From Methylobacterium sp. PvR107 (lineage in GTDB: Bacteria > Pseudomonadota > Alphaproteobacteria > Rhizobiales > Beijerinckiaceae), in assembly GCF_017833295.1 (NCBI RefSeq), contig NZ_JAFIBW010000001.1, positions 2,804,001 to 2,868,000 on the forward strand: 64,000 bases of DNA, written 5' to 3'. Positions 24,347 through 34,641 of this stretch are shown piece after piece. A model generated the notes under the pieces. The model was not told the origin of the DNA. It ran no database searches and was given only the letters and a program-made list of their open reading frames with translations. The position numbers and the translations under genes were made by a program. How positions within the stretch are numbered: the stretch's first letter is position 1; each line of letters opens with the position of its first letter.

Positions 24347-26023
24347 TCAGGAAAAGGCGAGCACGATCACCATCCCGTAGATGGTGAGCACAGTGTTGCC
24401 GATGGCGTAGGGCATGCCGTAGCCCAGGGCCGGGATCTTGCTCTTGGCGGCTTCCTGGACCATGCCGAGGGCCGCCGTGGTGGTCCGCACGCCCGCGCAG
24501 GCGCCGAACAGGATCGCCGGGTCGAACTTGAAGATGTACCGGCCGATATAGACCGACAGGACCATCGGGATGGCGGTCGCCAGGGCACCCCAGAGAAGGA
24601 GGCTCAGGCCCACGGCCTGAACGCCCGCCACGAAGCCCGGACCGGCGCTGATGCCGACGACGGCGATGAAGATGTTGAGGCCCAGCGTATTGAGCAGCCA
24701 GAGGGCCGGTCCGGGGATACGCCCGAAGACCGGGCGGATGGTCCGCAGCCAGCCGAGCACCAGACCGGCCAGCAGGGCGCCGCCGGAGGTCGACAGGCTG
24801 ATCGGGATGCCGCCGAGCTTGTAGCTCAGGGCGCCGACGAGGCCGCCGAGGACGATGCCGGCGGCCAGGAAGGCGATATCGGTCGTCTCGACCGTCCGGT
24901 CCGGGTAACCGAGATGCTTGATCGCCGCTTCGACGTGCCGCCGGCCTCCGGCGAGCGTCAGGATGTCCCCGCGCAGGATCTCGGTCCGCGGCAGCACGGG
25001 GATCTCGACCATGTTGCGCATGATCTTGCGCAGATAGACGCCGCGTGCCCACTCATGGCCCGCAAGCGCCTCCAGGGTCATGCCGGCAACGGCTCGGTGC
25101 GTGACCAGGACGTCGACAACTTCTGCCGGAACATCGAGGAGTTCCCGGTCCTGAACCTCCTCGAGCATGGGGTTGAGGCTATCGACGAGGCGCTCGCGAC
25201 GGCCGGAGACGGCCACGACGTCGTCCGGCCGCAGCATGGTCTCGCCATCGGCCTCGATGATCTGATCACCGCGTCGCACGCGCTCGACGAAGACGCGCAT
25301 CCCCGGCCAGATATCCCGCACCGGCCGGCCGACGATGCTGTCGTCGTCCGGCACCCGGTACGCCCGCAGCTCGATGTGCCGGATGGCCGAGATGAGGCCA
25401 CCCTCGCTCACCTGGCCGCCCATCTTCTGTTCGTAGTCCTTGCAGGCCTTCTCAAGATCGACGCCGATCAGTTTCGGCCCGAGCTGCGCCAGGATGATCG
25501 CCGACCCGATCGTGCCAAAGATGTAGGTGACCGCATACCCGATCGGAATCTGATCGAGATAGGTCTTGGCTTGGTCGGCCGGCATGTCGAGCCGCGCGAT
25601 CTGGTCGGATGCGACGCCGATCGAGGCCGAGATGGTCTGCGAACCGGCGTACAACCCCGCCGCGTAGCCGAGATCGAGGCCGGCGAGCTTCGCGCACAGG
25701 ACCGGTGACAGCAGGCAGAGGACGAGGACGACGAGGGAGAAGCCGATCTGCCTCGGCCCCTCTTTGGTCAGGCCGCTCACGAATTGCGGCCCGACGCCAT
25801 ATCCGACCGCGAAGATGAACAGGATGAAGAAGGTCGATTTGACGTTGGGTGAAATGGCGATGCCGAGTTGACCGATGGCAACCGCGGCGAGAAGGGTCGC
25901 CGTGACATTGCCCAGGCTGAAGCCCCCGACTTTCCGGGGACCGACCGCAAACCCGATCGCCAGAGACAGAAATATCGCCAACTCGGGATAGGTTTGAAAG
26001 GTCCTGACGAGCCAATCGGCCAT
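24347..26023 (-). CDS. aspT: aspartate:alanine antiporter
   Basis: AspT exchanges external aspartate for internal alanine. With AsdA it consumes a proton inside the cell and generates proton motive force. From the ATG at 26023 the protein has 558 residues: about five helices, a hydrophilic centre with two TrkA_C-like domains (IELRAYRVPDDDSIVGRPVR; ERVRRGDQIIEADGETMLRP), then about six helices. The AspT/YidE/YbjL duplication appears twice (AAGLYAGSQTISASIGVASD; LFGACAGVRTTTAALGMVQE). It is first in the operon, with a 17-bp operator copy 161 bases upstream. Confidence 0.93.
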   Translation of the reverse strand: MADWLVRTFQTYPELAIFLSLAIGFAVGPRKVGGFSLGNVTATLLAAVAIGQLGIAISPNVKSTFFILFIFAVGYGVGPQFVSGLTKEGPRQIGFSLVVLVLCLLSPVLCAKLAGLDLGYAAGLYAGSQTISASIGVASDQIARLDMPADQAKTYLDQIPIGYAVTYIFGTIGSAIILAQLGPKLIGVDLEKACKDYEQKMGGQVSEGGLISAIRHIELRAYRVPDDDSIVGRPVRDIWPGMRVFVERVRRGDQIIEADGETMLRPDDVVAVSGRRERLVDSLNPMLEEVQDRELLDVPAEVVDVLVTHRAVAGMTLEALAGHEWARGVYLRKIMRNMVEIPVLPRTEILRGDILTLAGGRRHVEAAIKHLGYPDRTVETTDIAFLAAGIVLGGLVGALSYKLGGIPISLSTSGGALLAGLVLGWLRTIRPVFGRIPGPALWLLNTLGLNIFIAVVGISAGPGFVAGVQAVGLSLLLWGALATAIPMVLSVYIGRYIFKFDPAILFGACAGVRTTTAALGMVQEAAKSKIPALGYGMPYAIGNTVLTIYGMVIVLAFS

Positions 26024-26422
26024 GGGAGGCGTCCCTATCTGGCCGCTCGCCCTCGCTTCAGCGGCACCGGGCGCGCGGATGACAGCTGCCAATCTTACCG
26101 CGACAGCCAACACGCTGCGTCGCGGCGCGAACGCTTGGGCGAAGCGCTGAACATTCGGATCTTTAGCGAAACGGATACATTTCGCTTGATCGCATGGGAC
26201 AAATCTCTACTCGAAAGGTCTAATTTTCGTTGGCCGACATTCTGCTATGTTGGGCGGCCGGAAAGCGGTTATGTTCGCGACGGCCAATGAGACGTGGCGC
26301 AGCGCTCGACCGGACAGGTCCCCCGAAACGGGGCGTGCATCCGCAGGTCCGATGAGCGCCTTGAGACCGTAACCCGGCCGATCCGACCCCTGACGGACCT
26401 CGCATCGGCCGGGTTGCCCTCG
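26024..26422. other. divergent intergenic region between aspT and the DUF4344 gene
   Basis: This is about 400 bases, AT-richer in the middle (26150-26280). It contains operator copy B and no supported gene. Confidence 0.45.
26185..26201 (-). promoter_or_regulatory. conserved 17-bp operator, copy B (aspT-asdA)
   Basis: Read on the minus strand it is TGTCCCATGCGATCAAG, pointing at aspT. It differs from copy A at one position only. Confidence 0.65.
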
Positions 26423-27349
26423 ATGGACATGGCACACGCCCCCCAGGCGATCCCGACATCCGAATTCAGCAGTCGGGGCCGGAACGGCAACAGGCCCGGG
26501 CGCGACCGGGTCGGGGTGATCCGCGGGGTCTTGCTCATGGCCGCCACCCTCCTGTCGGTGGCGGCCGCCCATGCCCTGCCTGTGCCGCACGGCCGCGATC
26601 GTGTCGTCGTGGCTTACGTGCCGCCAAGCGACCCCGCGCATGGCGAGATCTACCGGGCTCTGCGGCGGCGGCAGGTGCTGGAGCGGCTCGGCGCGGTCGT
26701 TCGCCTCGTGCGGCTCCCCCGTCGCCTGACCCTCCGGCTGACAGGGTGCGCGGGCGAGGCGAACGCTTGGTACGATCCTGACAGCCGCGCCGTCACGATG
26801 TGCTACGAACTGGTCGCGGGCATCGTCGCGCGCGCGCCGCACGAGGCCTCGTCGGCCGGCGTCACCCCGGAGCAGGCGATCCGCGGGCCGATCGCCCAGA
26901 TCCTGGTGCACGAGACCGGACATGCCCTGTTCCACCTGTTGCGCGTCCCGATCTTCGGACGCGAGGAGGATGCGGCCGACCAACTCGCCGCCCTGCTCCT
27001 GCTCCACCTCGCCCCCGCGCAAGCCCGGGATCTCGTCGGCGGCAGCGGGTCCTTCTTCGCGATGCTCGGGCGGCAGGAAGCGGTCGACACAAGCCGTTTC
27101 GCCGATGTGCACGGCCTGTCGTGGCAGAGATTCTACAGTCTCGCCTGCCTTGCCTACGGCTCCGATCCGCGGCGCTACGCCGACATCGTCGCGAAGGGCT
27201 ATCTACCGGCCGATCGCGCCACGACCTGCGGCGATGAGTACAAACAGGTCGCGTACGCGTTCAGGCGGCTGATCGGGCCGCACCTGCGCGTGCGCCCGCA
27301 TCGCGGCGAACGCCTGCGGCGCGCGTGGCAGGCGCGCCAGCCGCGATAG
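26423..27349 (+). CDS. DUF4344 metallopeptidase-like secreted protein
   Basis: The protein has a hydrophobic export signal (VIRGVLLMAATLLSVAAAHA). If translation starts at the GTG at 26516, this is a perfect N-terminal signal peptide; the ATG at 26423 adds 31 residues in front. The zinc-peptidase motif HETGH lies in QILVHETGHALFHLL, with a downstream acidic motif (GREEDAADQLAALLLL) that may give the third ligand, as in gluzincin-like families. This is the DUF4344 pattern. Activity is not established for the family. It is divergent from aspT. Confidence 0.75.
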   Translation: MDMAHAPQAIPTSEFSSRGRNGNRPGRDRVGVIRGVLLMAATLLSVAAAHALPVPHGRDRVVVAYVPPSDPAHGEIYRALRRRQVLERLGAVVRLVRLPRRLTLRLTGCAGEANAWYDPDSRAVTMCYELVAGIVARAPHEASSAGVTPEQAIRGPIAQILVHETGHALFHLLRVPIFGREEDAADQLAALLLLHLAPAQARDLVGGSGSFFAMLGRQEAVDTSRFADVHGLSWQRFYSLACLAYGSDPRRYADIVAKGYLPADRATTCGDEYKQVAYAFRRLIGPHLRVRPHRGERLRRAWQARQPR

Positions 27350-27543
27350 AGCAAAGACCAATACGGGGCCGGCGACCGCCGTGCCCAGGTCGACGGAATC
27401 CGTGATGCTGGCGATGGTCTCGTCATCGTCCCCCGTCGGGCCGGCAATAAAGGTCACGTCGTCCGCGCTGACGCCGCCGCGATCGACGGACACCCGGATT
27501 GCGGTCTTGAAGACGCCTGGCGTCCGTCCGGTCGGCCCTCGTC

Positions 27544-27909
27544 TCAGGGTCTGATCACCGGGAGCTGCCGGATATCCTCGCGCGTGGCGCTGACGGTCAG
27601 ATCATTGTCGCGCTGATGCAGCCGTGGGACCGGGATGCCGATCTCCCCGCCCCCGAGCCATCGCCGGCGGGCCACGACGGCAATCAGCGTATGGCCGTCC
27701 TGCGAGACCCGGACATCCCGCACACGCCCGACGGCGAGCCTGTGATCGGCATGGAGCCATCGTCCCCGGAGTGTCGGGATCAGCGAGGCCGCGGCCATCT
27801 GCATGCGCGAATCCGCTTCGACCGAGACCAGCGAGCGGGTCTCCTGCGCGTGCGCCGCGGTGACGAGCACGGCGAGGGTGCAGGCCGCAATGCGAGCGGG
27901 GTGTCGCAT
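27544..27909 (-). CDS. secreted PRC-barrel-like protein
   Basis: The protein has 121 residues, with a signal peptide (MRHPARIAACTLAVLVTAAH, cleavage after AHA). The mature beta-rich domain (VGRVRDVRVSQDGHTLIAVV; ATREDIRQLPVI) resembles the periplasmic PRC-barrel proteins common in Methylobacterium. It stops 14 bases before the divergent-looking but same-strand AraC remnant ends. No partner is evident. Confidence 0.6.
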   Translation of the reverse strand: MRHPARIAACTLAVLVTAAHAQETRSLVSVEADSRMQMAAASLIPTLRGRWLHADHRLAVGRVRDVRVSQDGHTLIAVVARRRWLGGGEIGIPVPRLHQRDNDLTVSATREDIRQLPVIRP

Positions 27910-27923
27910 CCGTTGTCCCTCCC

Positions 27924-28508
27924 CTAACCCGAGCGAGGCTTTTCGTTGTCTGCGGGGCCGTTCACCTCCGCGCGCTTCGCCTTCCGCCAGGCACTCGGCG
28001 CCATCCCAGACCAGCGCCGAAAGGCATGCGTGAAGGCGGCAAGCTCGGAGAAATTGAGGACCACCGCGATTTGCGTCAGGTTCAAATGCGTGTCGGCCAG
28101 GAGCTGCTTGGCCACCGCGAACTGGGCCTCGTTGGCGAGCTGGCGGAAGGTTGTACCCTCTGCCTTCAGGCGACGGCTCAGGGTGCGGCGGTTGACCAGC
28201 CGCAGGCGGGCGATCCGCTCCGCCTTGCAGCGCTGCTTGATCACCGTGGCGCGGAGATAGTGGCCGAGGTCATCGGTCAGCTTGGAATGGGGAGCCCCCT
28301 CGATCGGGCCGATCCCGTCTTCCACCCGTCGGCGAACGGCCGGGTCCGCGCCCGCAATCGTCTGCTGCAGGAGCGCCGTCGGGAAGACCCAGTCGGCCCT
28401 GTCCCGATCGAACCGGGCGGGTACGTGGAAGCGCTCGGCCAAGGCCGCCTCCGTCAAGCAGAAGCCGCTGCGCGACGGGGCGGACAGGGGCATCATCGCG
28501 AACTCCAA
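27924..28508 (-). pseudogene. 5'-truncated AraC-family regulator
   Basis: About 194 codons encode the end of the ligand-binding domain and both helix-turn-helices (TFRQLANEAQFAVAKQLLAD; SELAAFTHAFRRWSGMAPSA). It is nearly identical in pattern to the last half of the AraC protein at 18033, but the first 200 or so residues are missing. In frame, a TAG occurs a few codons before the TTG at 28508. The 17-bp operator lies only 29 bases upstream, so a short DNA-binding-only protein could still be made and could compete for the operator. Confidence 0.65.
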
Positions 28509-28808
28509 CGCCAGCTAATCCGACCCGTCGTTTCTTGCTTGATCGAACAGGACACCGGAACAGCACCGATCTTGGCGAGCGCCGGCCCGATCTTCATCGA
28601 TGCGGAGCGAGAGATTTCTCGCGACGATACTATCCTTACCCCTATGAGGATTGGCGGGATGCATCAGGAGCCGCTGAACAGGAAGAGTTCACGCGTCGTC
28701 GAGGCCGTGCCCTCGGCCCATCCGGCTCGGATTGCGCACCCGGACGACACCGCATTCACCCAAGACCGCGAGAGGTGAAACGCGGAGGACGGCGCCAGCG
28801 GCCTGCGC
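28509..28808. other. 300-bp gap holding operator copy C
   Basis: No missing 5' part of the AraC remnant could be found in any minus-strand frame here. Apart from the operator at 28538-28554 I see nothing. Confidence 0.4.
28538..28554 (-). promoter_or_regulatory. conserved 17-bp operator, copy C (truncated AraC)
   Basis: Read on the minus strand it is TGTCCTGTTCGATCAAG, pointing at the truncated AraC gene 29 bases away. It survives although the gene body is deleted. Confidence 0.65.
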
Positions 28809-29657
28809 TCAGTACAGCTCCGGCACGAAGCGCCGGTCGCGCAGCGTGTCGTCGTATGCGTGCTTCTTGCAGCGCTTGGGCAGGGTCACCGGCTCGGGCT
28901 TGAGCTTCCTGTAGGGGATCAGATGCAGCAGGTGCGCGATGCAATTCAGCCGCGCCCTGCGCTTGTCGTCGGAGCGCACCACATACCACGGGAGATCGTC
29001 GGAATCGGTTGCCGCGAGCATCGCGTCGCGAGCGCGGGAATAATCATACCAGCGCCGATAAGATTCCAGGTCCATCGGGCTCAGCTTCCACTGCCGCAGC
29101 GGATCGCTGATGCGGGCCTCGAAGCGGAGCTTCTGTTCCTGGCGGCCGACCTCCAGCCAAAACTTGATGAGCTGAATCCCGCTCCCAGTGATGAACTGCT
29201 CGATCTGCGGACAGAGGGTCAGGAAGCGACGCTGCTCGGCCTCGCTCGTGAAGCCCATGACGGTCTCGACGCCCGCGCGATTGTACCAGCTGCGGTCGAA
29301 GATCACGATCTCGCCCGCAGCCGGGAAGTGCGCGATGTAGCGCTGCAGGAAGAGCTGGCTCTTCTCGCGGTCGGACGGCGCCGGCAGAGCGACGACTCGG
29401 AACACGCGCGGGCTGACCCGCTCGGTGATCGCCTTGATGGTGCCGCCCTTGCCGGCCGCGTCGCGGCCCTCGAACACCACGATGATCCGCGCGCCGGTGG
29501 CCTTCACCCAGGCCTGGAGGTGACAGAGCTGCACCTGGAGCTTTCGCAGCGCGCGCTCATAGGCTTTGCGCTTGAGCCGGCTGTGCTCGAGGATCGGCTC
29601 GGCGCCGGCGGACCTCTCGGCGAGCAGCACCTGATCGGTCTCGTCCATCTGGCCCAC
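28809..29657 (-). CDS. ppk2: polyphosphate kinase 2
   Basis: PPK2 transfers phosphate between polyphosphate and nucleotides, usually favouring nucleotide synthesis. The 282-residue length fits the single-domain class. Walker A is GRDAAGKGG near 63-71, Walker B is FDRSWYNRAG near 119-128, and the lid region is rich in Arg/Lys (ITERVSPRVFRVVALPAPSD). It begins six bases after the RND pump stop on the same strand, so it is probably the third gene of the efflux operon. Confidence 0.93.
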   Translation of the reverse strand: MGQMDETDQVLLAERSAGAEPILEHSRLKRKAYERALRKLQVQLCHLQAWVKATGARIIVVFEGRDAAGKGGTIKAITERVSPRVFRVVALPAPSDREKSQLFLQRYIAHFPAAGEIVIFDRSWYNRAGVETVMGFTSEAEQRRFLTLCPQIEQFITGSGIQLIKFWLEVGRQEQKLRFEARISDPLRQWKLSPMDLESYRRWYDYSRARDAMLAATDSDDLPWYVVRSDDKRRARLNCIAHLLHLIPYRKLKPEPVTLPKRCKKHAYDDTLRDRRFVPELY

Positions 29658-29663
29658 CTTCCG

Positions 29664-32600
29664 CTACTCGGCCGGCAGATGCTCCGGCGTGCCGGCGGGC
29701 ACCTTGGGCGGCGCTGCCGGATGATCCGTGTCCTTCCCGCGGCCCAGAAGCCGCCACGCCCGCTCGCGCAGGCCCTGGAACACGACGTAGAGCGGCGGGA
29801 TCACGAAGATGCCGAGGAACGATGCGGCGATCATGCCGCCGAACACGGGCGTTCCGACATCGCGCCGGGCGAGTTGCGAGGCGCCCGTGGCGATCACGAG
29901 CGGGAGGAGCCCGAGGATGAAGGCGAAGGAGGTCATCATCACCGGGCGGAAGCGGAGCCGCGCGCCTTCGGTCGCGGCCTCGCGCAGCGGGACGCCCTTG
30001 TCCCGCTGCTCCTTGGCGAACTCGACGATGAGGATGCCGTTCTTGGCGGCCAGGCCGATCAGCACGACCATGCCGATCTGTGCGTAGAGATCGAGGGTCA
30101 GATTGCCCCAGACCATCGCCGCGTAGGCGCCGACGATGCCGACGGTCACGGAGAGCAGCACGGGCACCGGGATGGTCCAGCTCTCGTACAGGCCGACCAG
30201 GAACAGGAAGGCGAACAGAACCGCGAAGGCGAGGATGATCGCGGTCTTGCCCTCCGCCCGCTTCTCCTGGAAGGCGGTGTCGGTCCATTCCCCGCCGAAG
30301 CCCGCGGGCAGCGTGCGCGCGGCGACGGCCTCCATGGCGGCGAGCGCCTGGCCCGAGGAGACGCCCGGCGCGGGGCCGCCCTGCACCGTCACGGCGCGGA
30401 GGTTGTTGTACCGGATCAGCGCGGGCGGCCCGACGACGATGCGGGCCTCCGCGAGGCTGCGCAAGGGCACCATCCCGCCGTCCTTGTTGCGCACGTTGAT
30501 GCGGTAGATGTCGTCGACCTTCTGGCGGTCCGTCGCCTCGGCCTGGACCTGGACCTGCCATGCGCGGCCGAACAGGTTGATGTCGTTGATGTAGTAGCCG
30601 CCGAGCGAGGCCTGCAGCGCCTGGAACACGGCGTCGAGCGACACCCCGAGGATCTGGACCTTGTTGCGGTCGATGTCGAGGTAGACCGAGGGGTTCGTCG
30701 CCGAGAACGTGCTGAAGACGCGATTGAGCTTCGGCTCCTGGTTCGCCGCGACGAGGAGCCCGCGCAAGACCTGTGCGAGCTCCTTCGGATCGCCGCCGCG
30801 CAGGTCCTCCAGGACATAGGCGAAGCCGCCGCCCGTGCCGAGACCGATGATCGGCGGCGGCGCGATCGGCACGACCGTGCCGCCGGGGATCTCGCGGAAG
30901 CGCTGGCCGAGCCGCGCGATCAACGCCGCCGCGCCGTCGTCCGCGCCTTTCCGCTCCTCGAAGGGCTTGAGCGTCACCACCTGGAAGGCGGCGTTGCCCT
31001 GCGAGTAATTGTCGATGAAGTTGAGGCCGACCACCGTGGTCGTGTCCGCGACCGCGTGCTCCTCGCGCAGGATCGCCTCGGCTTTGGCTGCGACCTCCGA
31101 GGTCCGGTCGACGGACGCCCCCTCGGGCAGTTGCACGACCACGAAGAACGCGCCCTGGTCGTCCTCCGGCAGGAAGCCCGTGGGCGTGATCTTGGCGAGT
31201 TCGACCGTGCCCCAGGCCGCCGCGAGCGACAGCACGACGCCGATGATCGACAGGCGGACGATGCGGGCGACCGCCACGCCATAGCCGTCGCGCACCCCGT
31301 CGATCGCGCGCATGACGAAGCCCATGATCCCGCGGCGCGGGCCGTGGTGCGGGCGCAGCAGCACCCCGCAGAGCGCGGGCGAGAGTGTCAGCGCGTTGAT
31401 GGCCGAGAGAAACATCGAGACCGCGACCGCCACGGCGAACTGGCGGAACAGCTCCCCCGAGATCCCCGGCACGAAGGCCACCGGCACGAAGACCGACAGC
31501 AGGACCAGGGTGATCGCGATGATCGGGGCCGTGATCTCGGCCATGGCCCGTTTGGTGGCCTCGCGCGGGGAGAGGTCGGGATGCTCCTCCATGACCCGCT
31601 CGACGTTCTCGACGACCACGATGGCGTCGTCGACCACGATGCCGATGGCGAGCACCATGGCGAGCAGCGAGACGGAGTTCGCCGAATACCCCACCGCCTT
31701 CAGGGCGATGAAGGTGCCGATCAGGCTGACGGGCACGGCCAGCGTCGGGATGAGCGTCGCGCGAAGGCTGCCGAGAAACAGGAACACCACCACCACCACG
31801 AGCACGAACGCCTCGATCAGGGTCTTCTGCACCTCGTGGACGGTCTCGGTGATGAAGGCCGTCGGGTCGTAGGTGACCTTCCACTCCAGCCCCTCCGGGA
31901 AGGAGGCGGCGAGCGTCGCGACGCGGGCCTTGACCTCCTTGAGCGTCGCGATCGCGTTGGCGCCCGGCGATTGGTAGATCGCCACGACGGTCGCCGGGCT
32001 GCCGTTGAGCCGGGTCTCACGGTCGAGGCTCGCCGCACCCAGTTCGATCCGGGCGACGTCGCCGAGGCGGAGCAGGGAGCCGTCCGGGTTCGTGCGCAGG
32101 ACGATGTTCTGGAACTGCTCGGGCGAGGTGAGCCGTCCCTGGGTCTGGATGCTGAGCTGAAGCTGCTGCGCGTTGGAGATCGGCCGGGCACCGATCCGCC
32201 CCACGGGCGCCTGGACGTTCTGCGCCTTGATCGCGTCGATCACGTCGCTCGTGGTGAGGTTGAGCCCGGTCAGCTGGTCGGTCCGGACCCAGGCCCGCAT
32301 CGCGTAATCCTGCGGCCCCCACAAGGTCGCGTCGCCGACGCCGGGCGTGCTCTTGATGCGGTCGAGCAGGTTGATGGTGACGTAGTTCGAGATGAAGAGC
32401 GGGTCCTGGACGCCCTTGGGCGAGTAGACCGCGAGCACGCCGAGCAGGGCGGACGACTTCTTCTTGACCGTGATCCCCTGCTTGCGAACGTCCTCGGGCA
32501 GCTTGGCCAGGGCGATCTGGACCCGGTTGTTGACGTTGACGGCGTTGATGTCCGGATCGGTCCCGAGCTCGAACGACCCGGTGAGCGTGTAGCTGCCGTC

Positions 32601-32855
32601 GTTGCCGCTGACGCTCTTCATGTAGATCATCTTGTCGACGCCCACGACCTGCGACTCGATGGGCTGGGCGACCGTGGATTCCACCACCGCGGCGGCGGCG
32701 CCGGGGTAGGTCGTCGTCACCGAGACCTGCGGCGGCACGATGTCGGGGTATTGCGCGACCGGGATGGTGAACAGCGCCAGGGCACCGGCGATCGACGTGA
32801 CGATCGCGATGACGATCGCCAGGCGCGGTCGGTCGACGAAGATCGCGGACAGCAT
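29664..32855 (-). CDS. RND efflux pump inner-membrane subunit (HAE1 family)
   Basis: The pump exports hydrophobic or amphiphilic compounds using the proton gradient. From the ATG at 32855 the protein has 1063 residues, a normal HAE1 length, with 12 membrane helices in two repeated halves and two large periplasmic loops. The start ([20 protein letters not shown]) and the first loop ([20 protein letters not shown]) are classic. Helix 4 has the proton-relay aspartates ([18 protein letters not shown]). It starts four bases after the adaptor gene ends. No TolC-type channel follows; PPK2 does. Confidence 0.95.
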   Translation of the reverse strand: MLSAIFVDRPRLAIVIAIVTSIAGALALFTIPVAQYPDIVPPQVSVTTTYPGAAAAVVESTVAQPIESQVVGVDKMIYMKSVSGNDGSYTLTGSFELGTDPDINAVNVNNRVQIALAKLPEDVRKQGITVKKKSSALLGVLAVYSPKGVQDPLFISNYVTINLLDRIKSTPGVGDATLWGPQDYAMRAWVRTDQLTGLNLTTSDVIDAIKAQNVQAPVGRIGARPISNAQQLQLSIQTQGRLTSPEQFQNIVLRTNPDGSLLRLGDVARIELGAASLDRETRLNGSPATVVAIYQSPGANAIATLKEVKARVATLAASFPEGLEWKVTYDPTAFITETVHEVQKTLIEAFVLVVVVVFLFLGSLRATLIPTLAVPVSLIGTFIALKAVGYSANSVSLLAMVLAIGIVVDDAIVVVENVERVMEEHPDLSPREATKRAMAEITAPIIAITLVLLSVFVPVAFVPGISGELFRQFAVAVAVSMFLSAINALTLSPALCGVLLRPHHGPRRGIMGFVMRAIDGVRDGYGVAVARIVRLSIIGVVLSLAAAWGTVELAKITPTGFLPEDDQGAFFVVVQLPEGASVDRTSEVAAKAEAILREEHAVADTTTVVGLNFIDNYSQGNAAFQVVTLKPFEERKGADDGAAALIARLGQRFREIPGGTVVPIAPPPIIGLGTGGGFAYVLEDLRGGDPKELAQVLRGLLVAANQEPKLNRVFSTFSATNPSVYLDIDRNKVQILGVSLDAVFQALQASLGGYYINDINLFGRAWQVQVQAEATDRQKVDDIYRINVRNKDGGMVPLRSLAEARIVVGPPALIRYNNLRAVTVQGGPAPGVSSGQALAAMEAVAARTLPAGFGGEWTDTAFQEKRAEGKTAIILAFAVLFAFLFLVGLYESWTIPVPVLLSVTVGIVGAYAAMVWGNLTLDLYAQIGMVVLIGLAAKNGILIVEFAKEQRDKGVPLREAATEGARLRFRPVMMTSFAFILGLLPLVIATGASQLARRDVGTPVFGGMIAASFLGIFVIPPLYVVFQGLRERAWRLLGRGKDTDHPAAPPKVPAGTPEHLPAE

Positions 32856-32859
32856 GGCC

Positions 32860-33978
32860 TCAGATCCCGCTTGCCGACTGGGCGATCGGGTTCGCCCGGA
32901 CGGCGATCCCGGGCCGCACCCGCTGCAGGCCATCGACGATGACCAGTTCGCCGCCCGACAGGCCCTCGTCGACGATGGCATCCGGTCCGGTGCCGCTGGA
33001 GCCCAGCTTGACCCGCCGGATCACGGCCCGCCCGTCCTCGACGACGAAGACGTAGACGCCGCCCTGGTCGGCGATGAGGGCAGCCTGGGGCACCATCACC
33101 TTCTCCACCGGCGCCCCGGTCTGCAGCGCGACCTTGACGAGCTGGCCGTCCCGCAGGGTGCCGGCCGGGTTCGGCATGCTGGCGCGCACCAGCACCGTGT
33201 CGGTGGTGCGGTCGACGCTGATGTTCACGAAGTTGACCCGGCCGGTCTGGTCGTACGTCGAGCCATCGGAGAACTGGATCCGGACGGCGATCTTGCTCCG
33301 GTCCGGCTGGACACCGCTCTGCTGCACCCGGAGGAATTCGCGCTGGCTGACCGGGAAGGCGACGTACATGGGATTTTGGCTCACGATGGAGGTGAGCACC
33401 CCGCTATCCGGTCCGACCACGTTGCCCTTCGTGACGCTGGTGCGTCCGATCCGGCCGGCGATCGGGGAGAGGATCTTCGTGTAGCCGAGGTTGATCTGCG
33501 CCGTCTTCAGGCTCGCCTCGTCGCCCATCACGGCGCCTCGGGATTGTTCGAGGGCGGCGCGCGCCTGGTCACGCGCGACCACGGTGCCGGAATTGCGGTC
33601 GAGGAGATCCTGCGCGCGCTGAAGCTGGATCGCCGCGAGCGTCTCGGCTGCGCGGGTCCGCTCCAGCGCCCCCTCCGCTTGACGGACGGCGGCCTCGAAG
33701 AGGTCGGGCTCGATCCGGTAGAGCGGCGCTCCGTCCGCGACCAGCTCGCCCTCCTTGAACAGGACAGCGTCGAGGTACCCCGTGACCCGCGCCCGCACCT
33801 CGACGCGGCTCACGGCCTCCACCCGGCCGACGAAGTCGAGCGCCGTATCGATGGCTTTCTTCTGCGCGGCGACGGTGCCGACGGGCAGCGCCGCCGCGGG
33901 CGCCGTCTCCGCGGCGGCGGAATGCGATCCTGCGGTCAGCAGAGCGAGGATGAAGAGACAACGCGACCAGCGGAACAT
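32860..33978 (-). CDS. RND efflux periplasmic adaptor (MFP)
   Basis: The adaptor connects the RND pump to an outer-membrane channel. It has 372 residues: a signal peptide ([20 protein letters not shown]), a lipoyl half-domain ([20 protein letters not shown]), an alpha-hairpin (about 95-150), the second lipoyl half ([20 protein letters not shown]) and a beta-barrel/membrane-proximal region. It lacks a lipobox Cys. It is first in the operon with the pump and ppk2, and operator copy D lies 56 bases upstream. Confidence 0.93.
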   Translation of the reverse strand: MFRWSRCLFILALLTAGSHSAAAETAPAAALPVGTVAAQKKAIDTALDFVGRVEAVSRVEVRARVTGYLDAVLFKEGELVADGAPLYRIEPDLFEAAVRQAEGALERTRAAETLAAIQLQRAQDLLDRNSGTVVARDQARAALEQSRGAVMGDEASLKTAQINLGYTKILSPIAGRIGRTSVTKGNVVGPDSGVLTSIVSQNPMYVAFPVSQREFLRVQQSGVQPDRSKIAVRIQFSDGSTYDQTGRVNFVNISVDRTTDTVLVRASMPNPAGTLRDGQLVKVALQTGAPVEKVMVPQAALIADQGGVYVFVVEDGRAVIRRVKLGSSGTGPDAIVDEGLSGGELVIVDGLQRVRPGIAVRANPIAQSASGI

Positions 33979-34034
33979 GACCGTCCCTCGCCCGGAGAAT
34001 CCCCCTCGTATCCTTGCAGATTACGTCTGCCCGG

Positions 34035-34051
34035 CTTGATCGAACGGGACA
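34035..34051 (-). promoter_or_regulatory. conserved 17-bp operator, copy D (RND-ppk2 operon)
   Basis: Read on the minus strand it is TGTCCCGTTCGATCAAG, followed by CCGGGC as in copy A and by TAATCT 11 bases past the element, a plausible -10. It points into the adaptor gene. Confidence 0.7.
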
Positions 34052-34074
34052 GGCGGCCGTCCCGCCCGGAGCGA

Positions 34075-34641
34075 TCAGGCCCCCGGTGGCACCTCGGAAC
34101 CCGAGAGCATCAGCGCCCTCAGCTTGTCGCGGCCGAGCACGCGGCCGAGTTCGCGCCACGTGAAGTAGGGGACGAGCGCGATGGCCATGATCACCGTCAT
34201 GACCGCGAGGCCGCGCACGCCGCCGCCGCCGATCACCGGCAGGGCGTCGGCGAGGCTATGGCCCTTCCACAGATTGATCGCCGATTCTTCCGCCGCGTAG
34301 GCACAGACCAGCAGCAGGGCAAAGCCGGCGGACCGCAGCGCGACGGGCAGGATCAACGGCCGACCCTCGAAGTGCGGACGGGCGTCGAGCCCCTCCGCCA
34401 CCAGCATCACCTTGGCGAGCATCCAGGCGTTGACGAAGGCGAGGCCGTAGAACTGGGTGCTCAGGCCGTGCCGCGACAGCACCACCGATTCGTGCAGCAC
34501 CAGCACGCCGAATACGACCCACAGATAGATGAAGATCGTGGCGATGCGTCTCGCCTCTTGGGACACGCGCCGTCCGATGCGTCGCCAGCGATCCGTCGCC
34601 CCAGTCTTGCGGACGATCGCCGGATCAGCGGGCGTGCCCAT
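34075..34641 (-). CDS. four-helix inner-membrane protein, unknown function
   Basis: The protein has 188 residues with a basic cytoplasmic N-terminus (about 35 residues). It has four predicted membrane helices: IATIFIYLWVVFGVLVLHES, GLAFVNAWMLAKVMLVAEGL, VALRSAGFALLLVCAYAAEE and GLAVMTVIMAIALVPYFTW. I do not recognise the family. It is upstream of the efflux operon on the same strand, but operator D sits in the 97-bp gap, so the operon probably has its own promoter. Confidence 0.65.
   Translation of the reverse strand: MGTPADPAIVRKTGATDRWRRIGRRVSQEARRIATIFIYLWVVFGVLVLHESVVLSRHGLSTQFYGLAFVNAWMLAKVMLVAEGLDARPHFEGRPLILPVALRSAGFALLLVCAYAAEESAINLWKGHSLADALPVIGGGGVRGLAVMTVIMAIALVPYFTWRELGRVLGRDKLRALMLSGSEVPPGA

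Noticed and set aside
27203-27493. Minus-strand frame overlapping the end of the DUF4344 gene
   Set aside because: More than half of it lies antisense to the metallopeptidase C-terminus, and it has no conserved features.
28860-32942. A 1360-codon plus-strand frame across ppk2 and the RND genes
   Set aside because: It is antisense to unmistakable RND and PPK2 motifs and consists of Arg/Asp/His-rich low-complexity translation typical of high-GC shadows.
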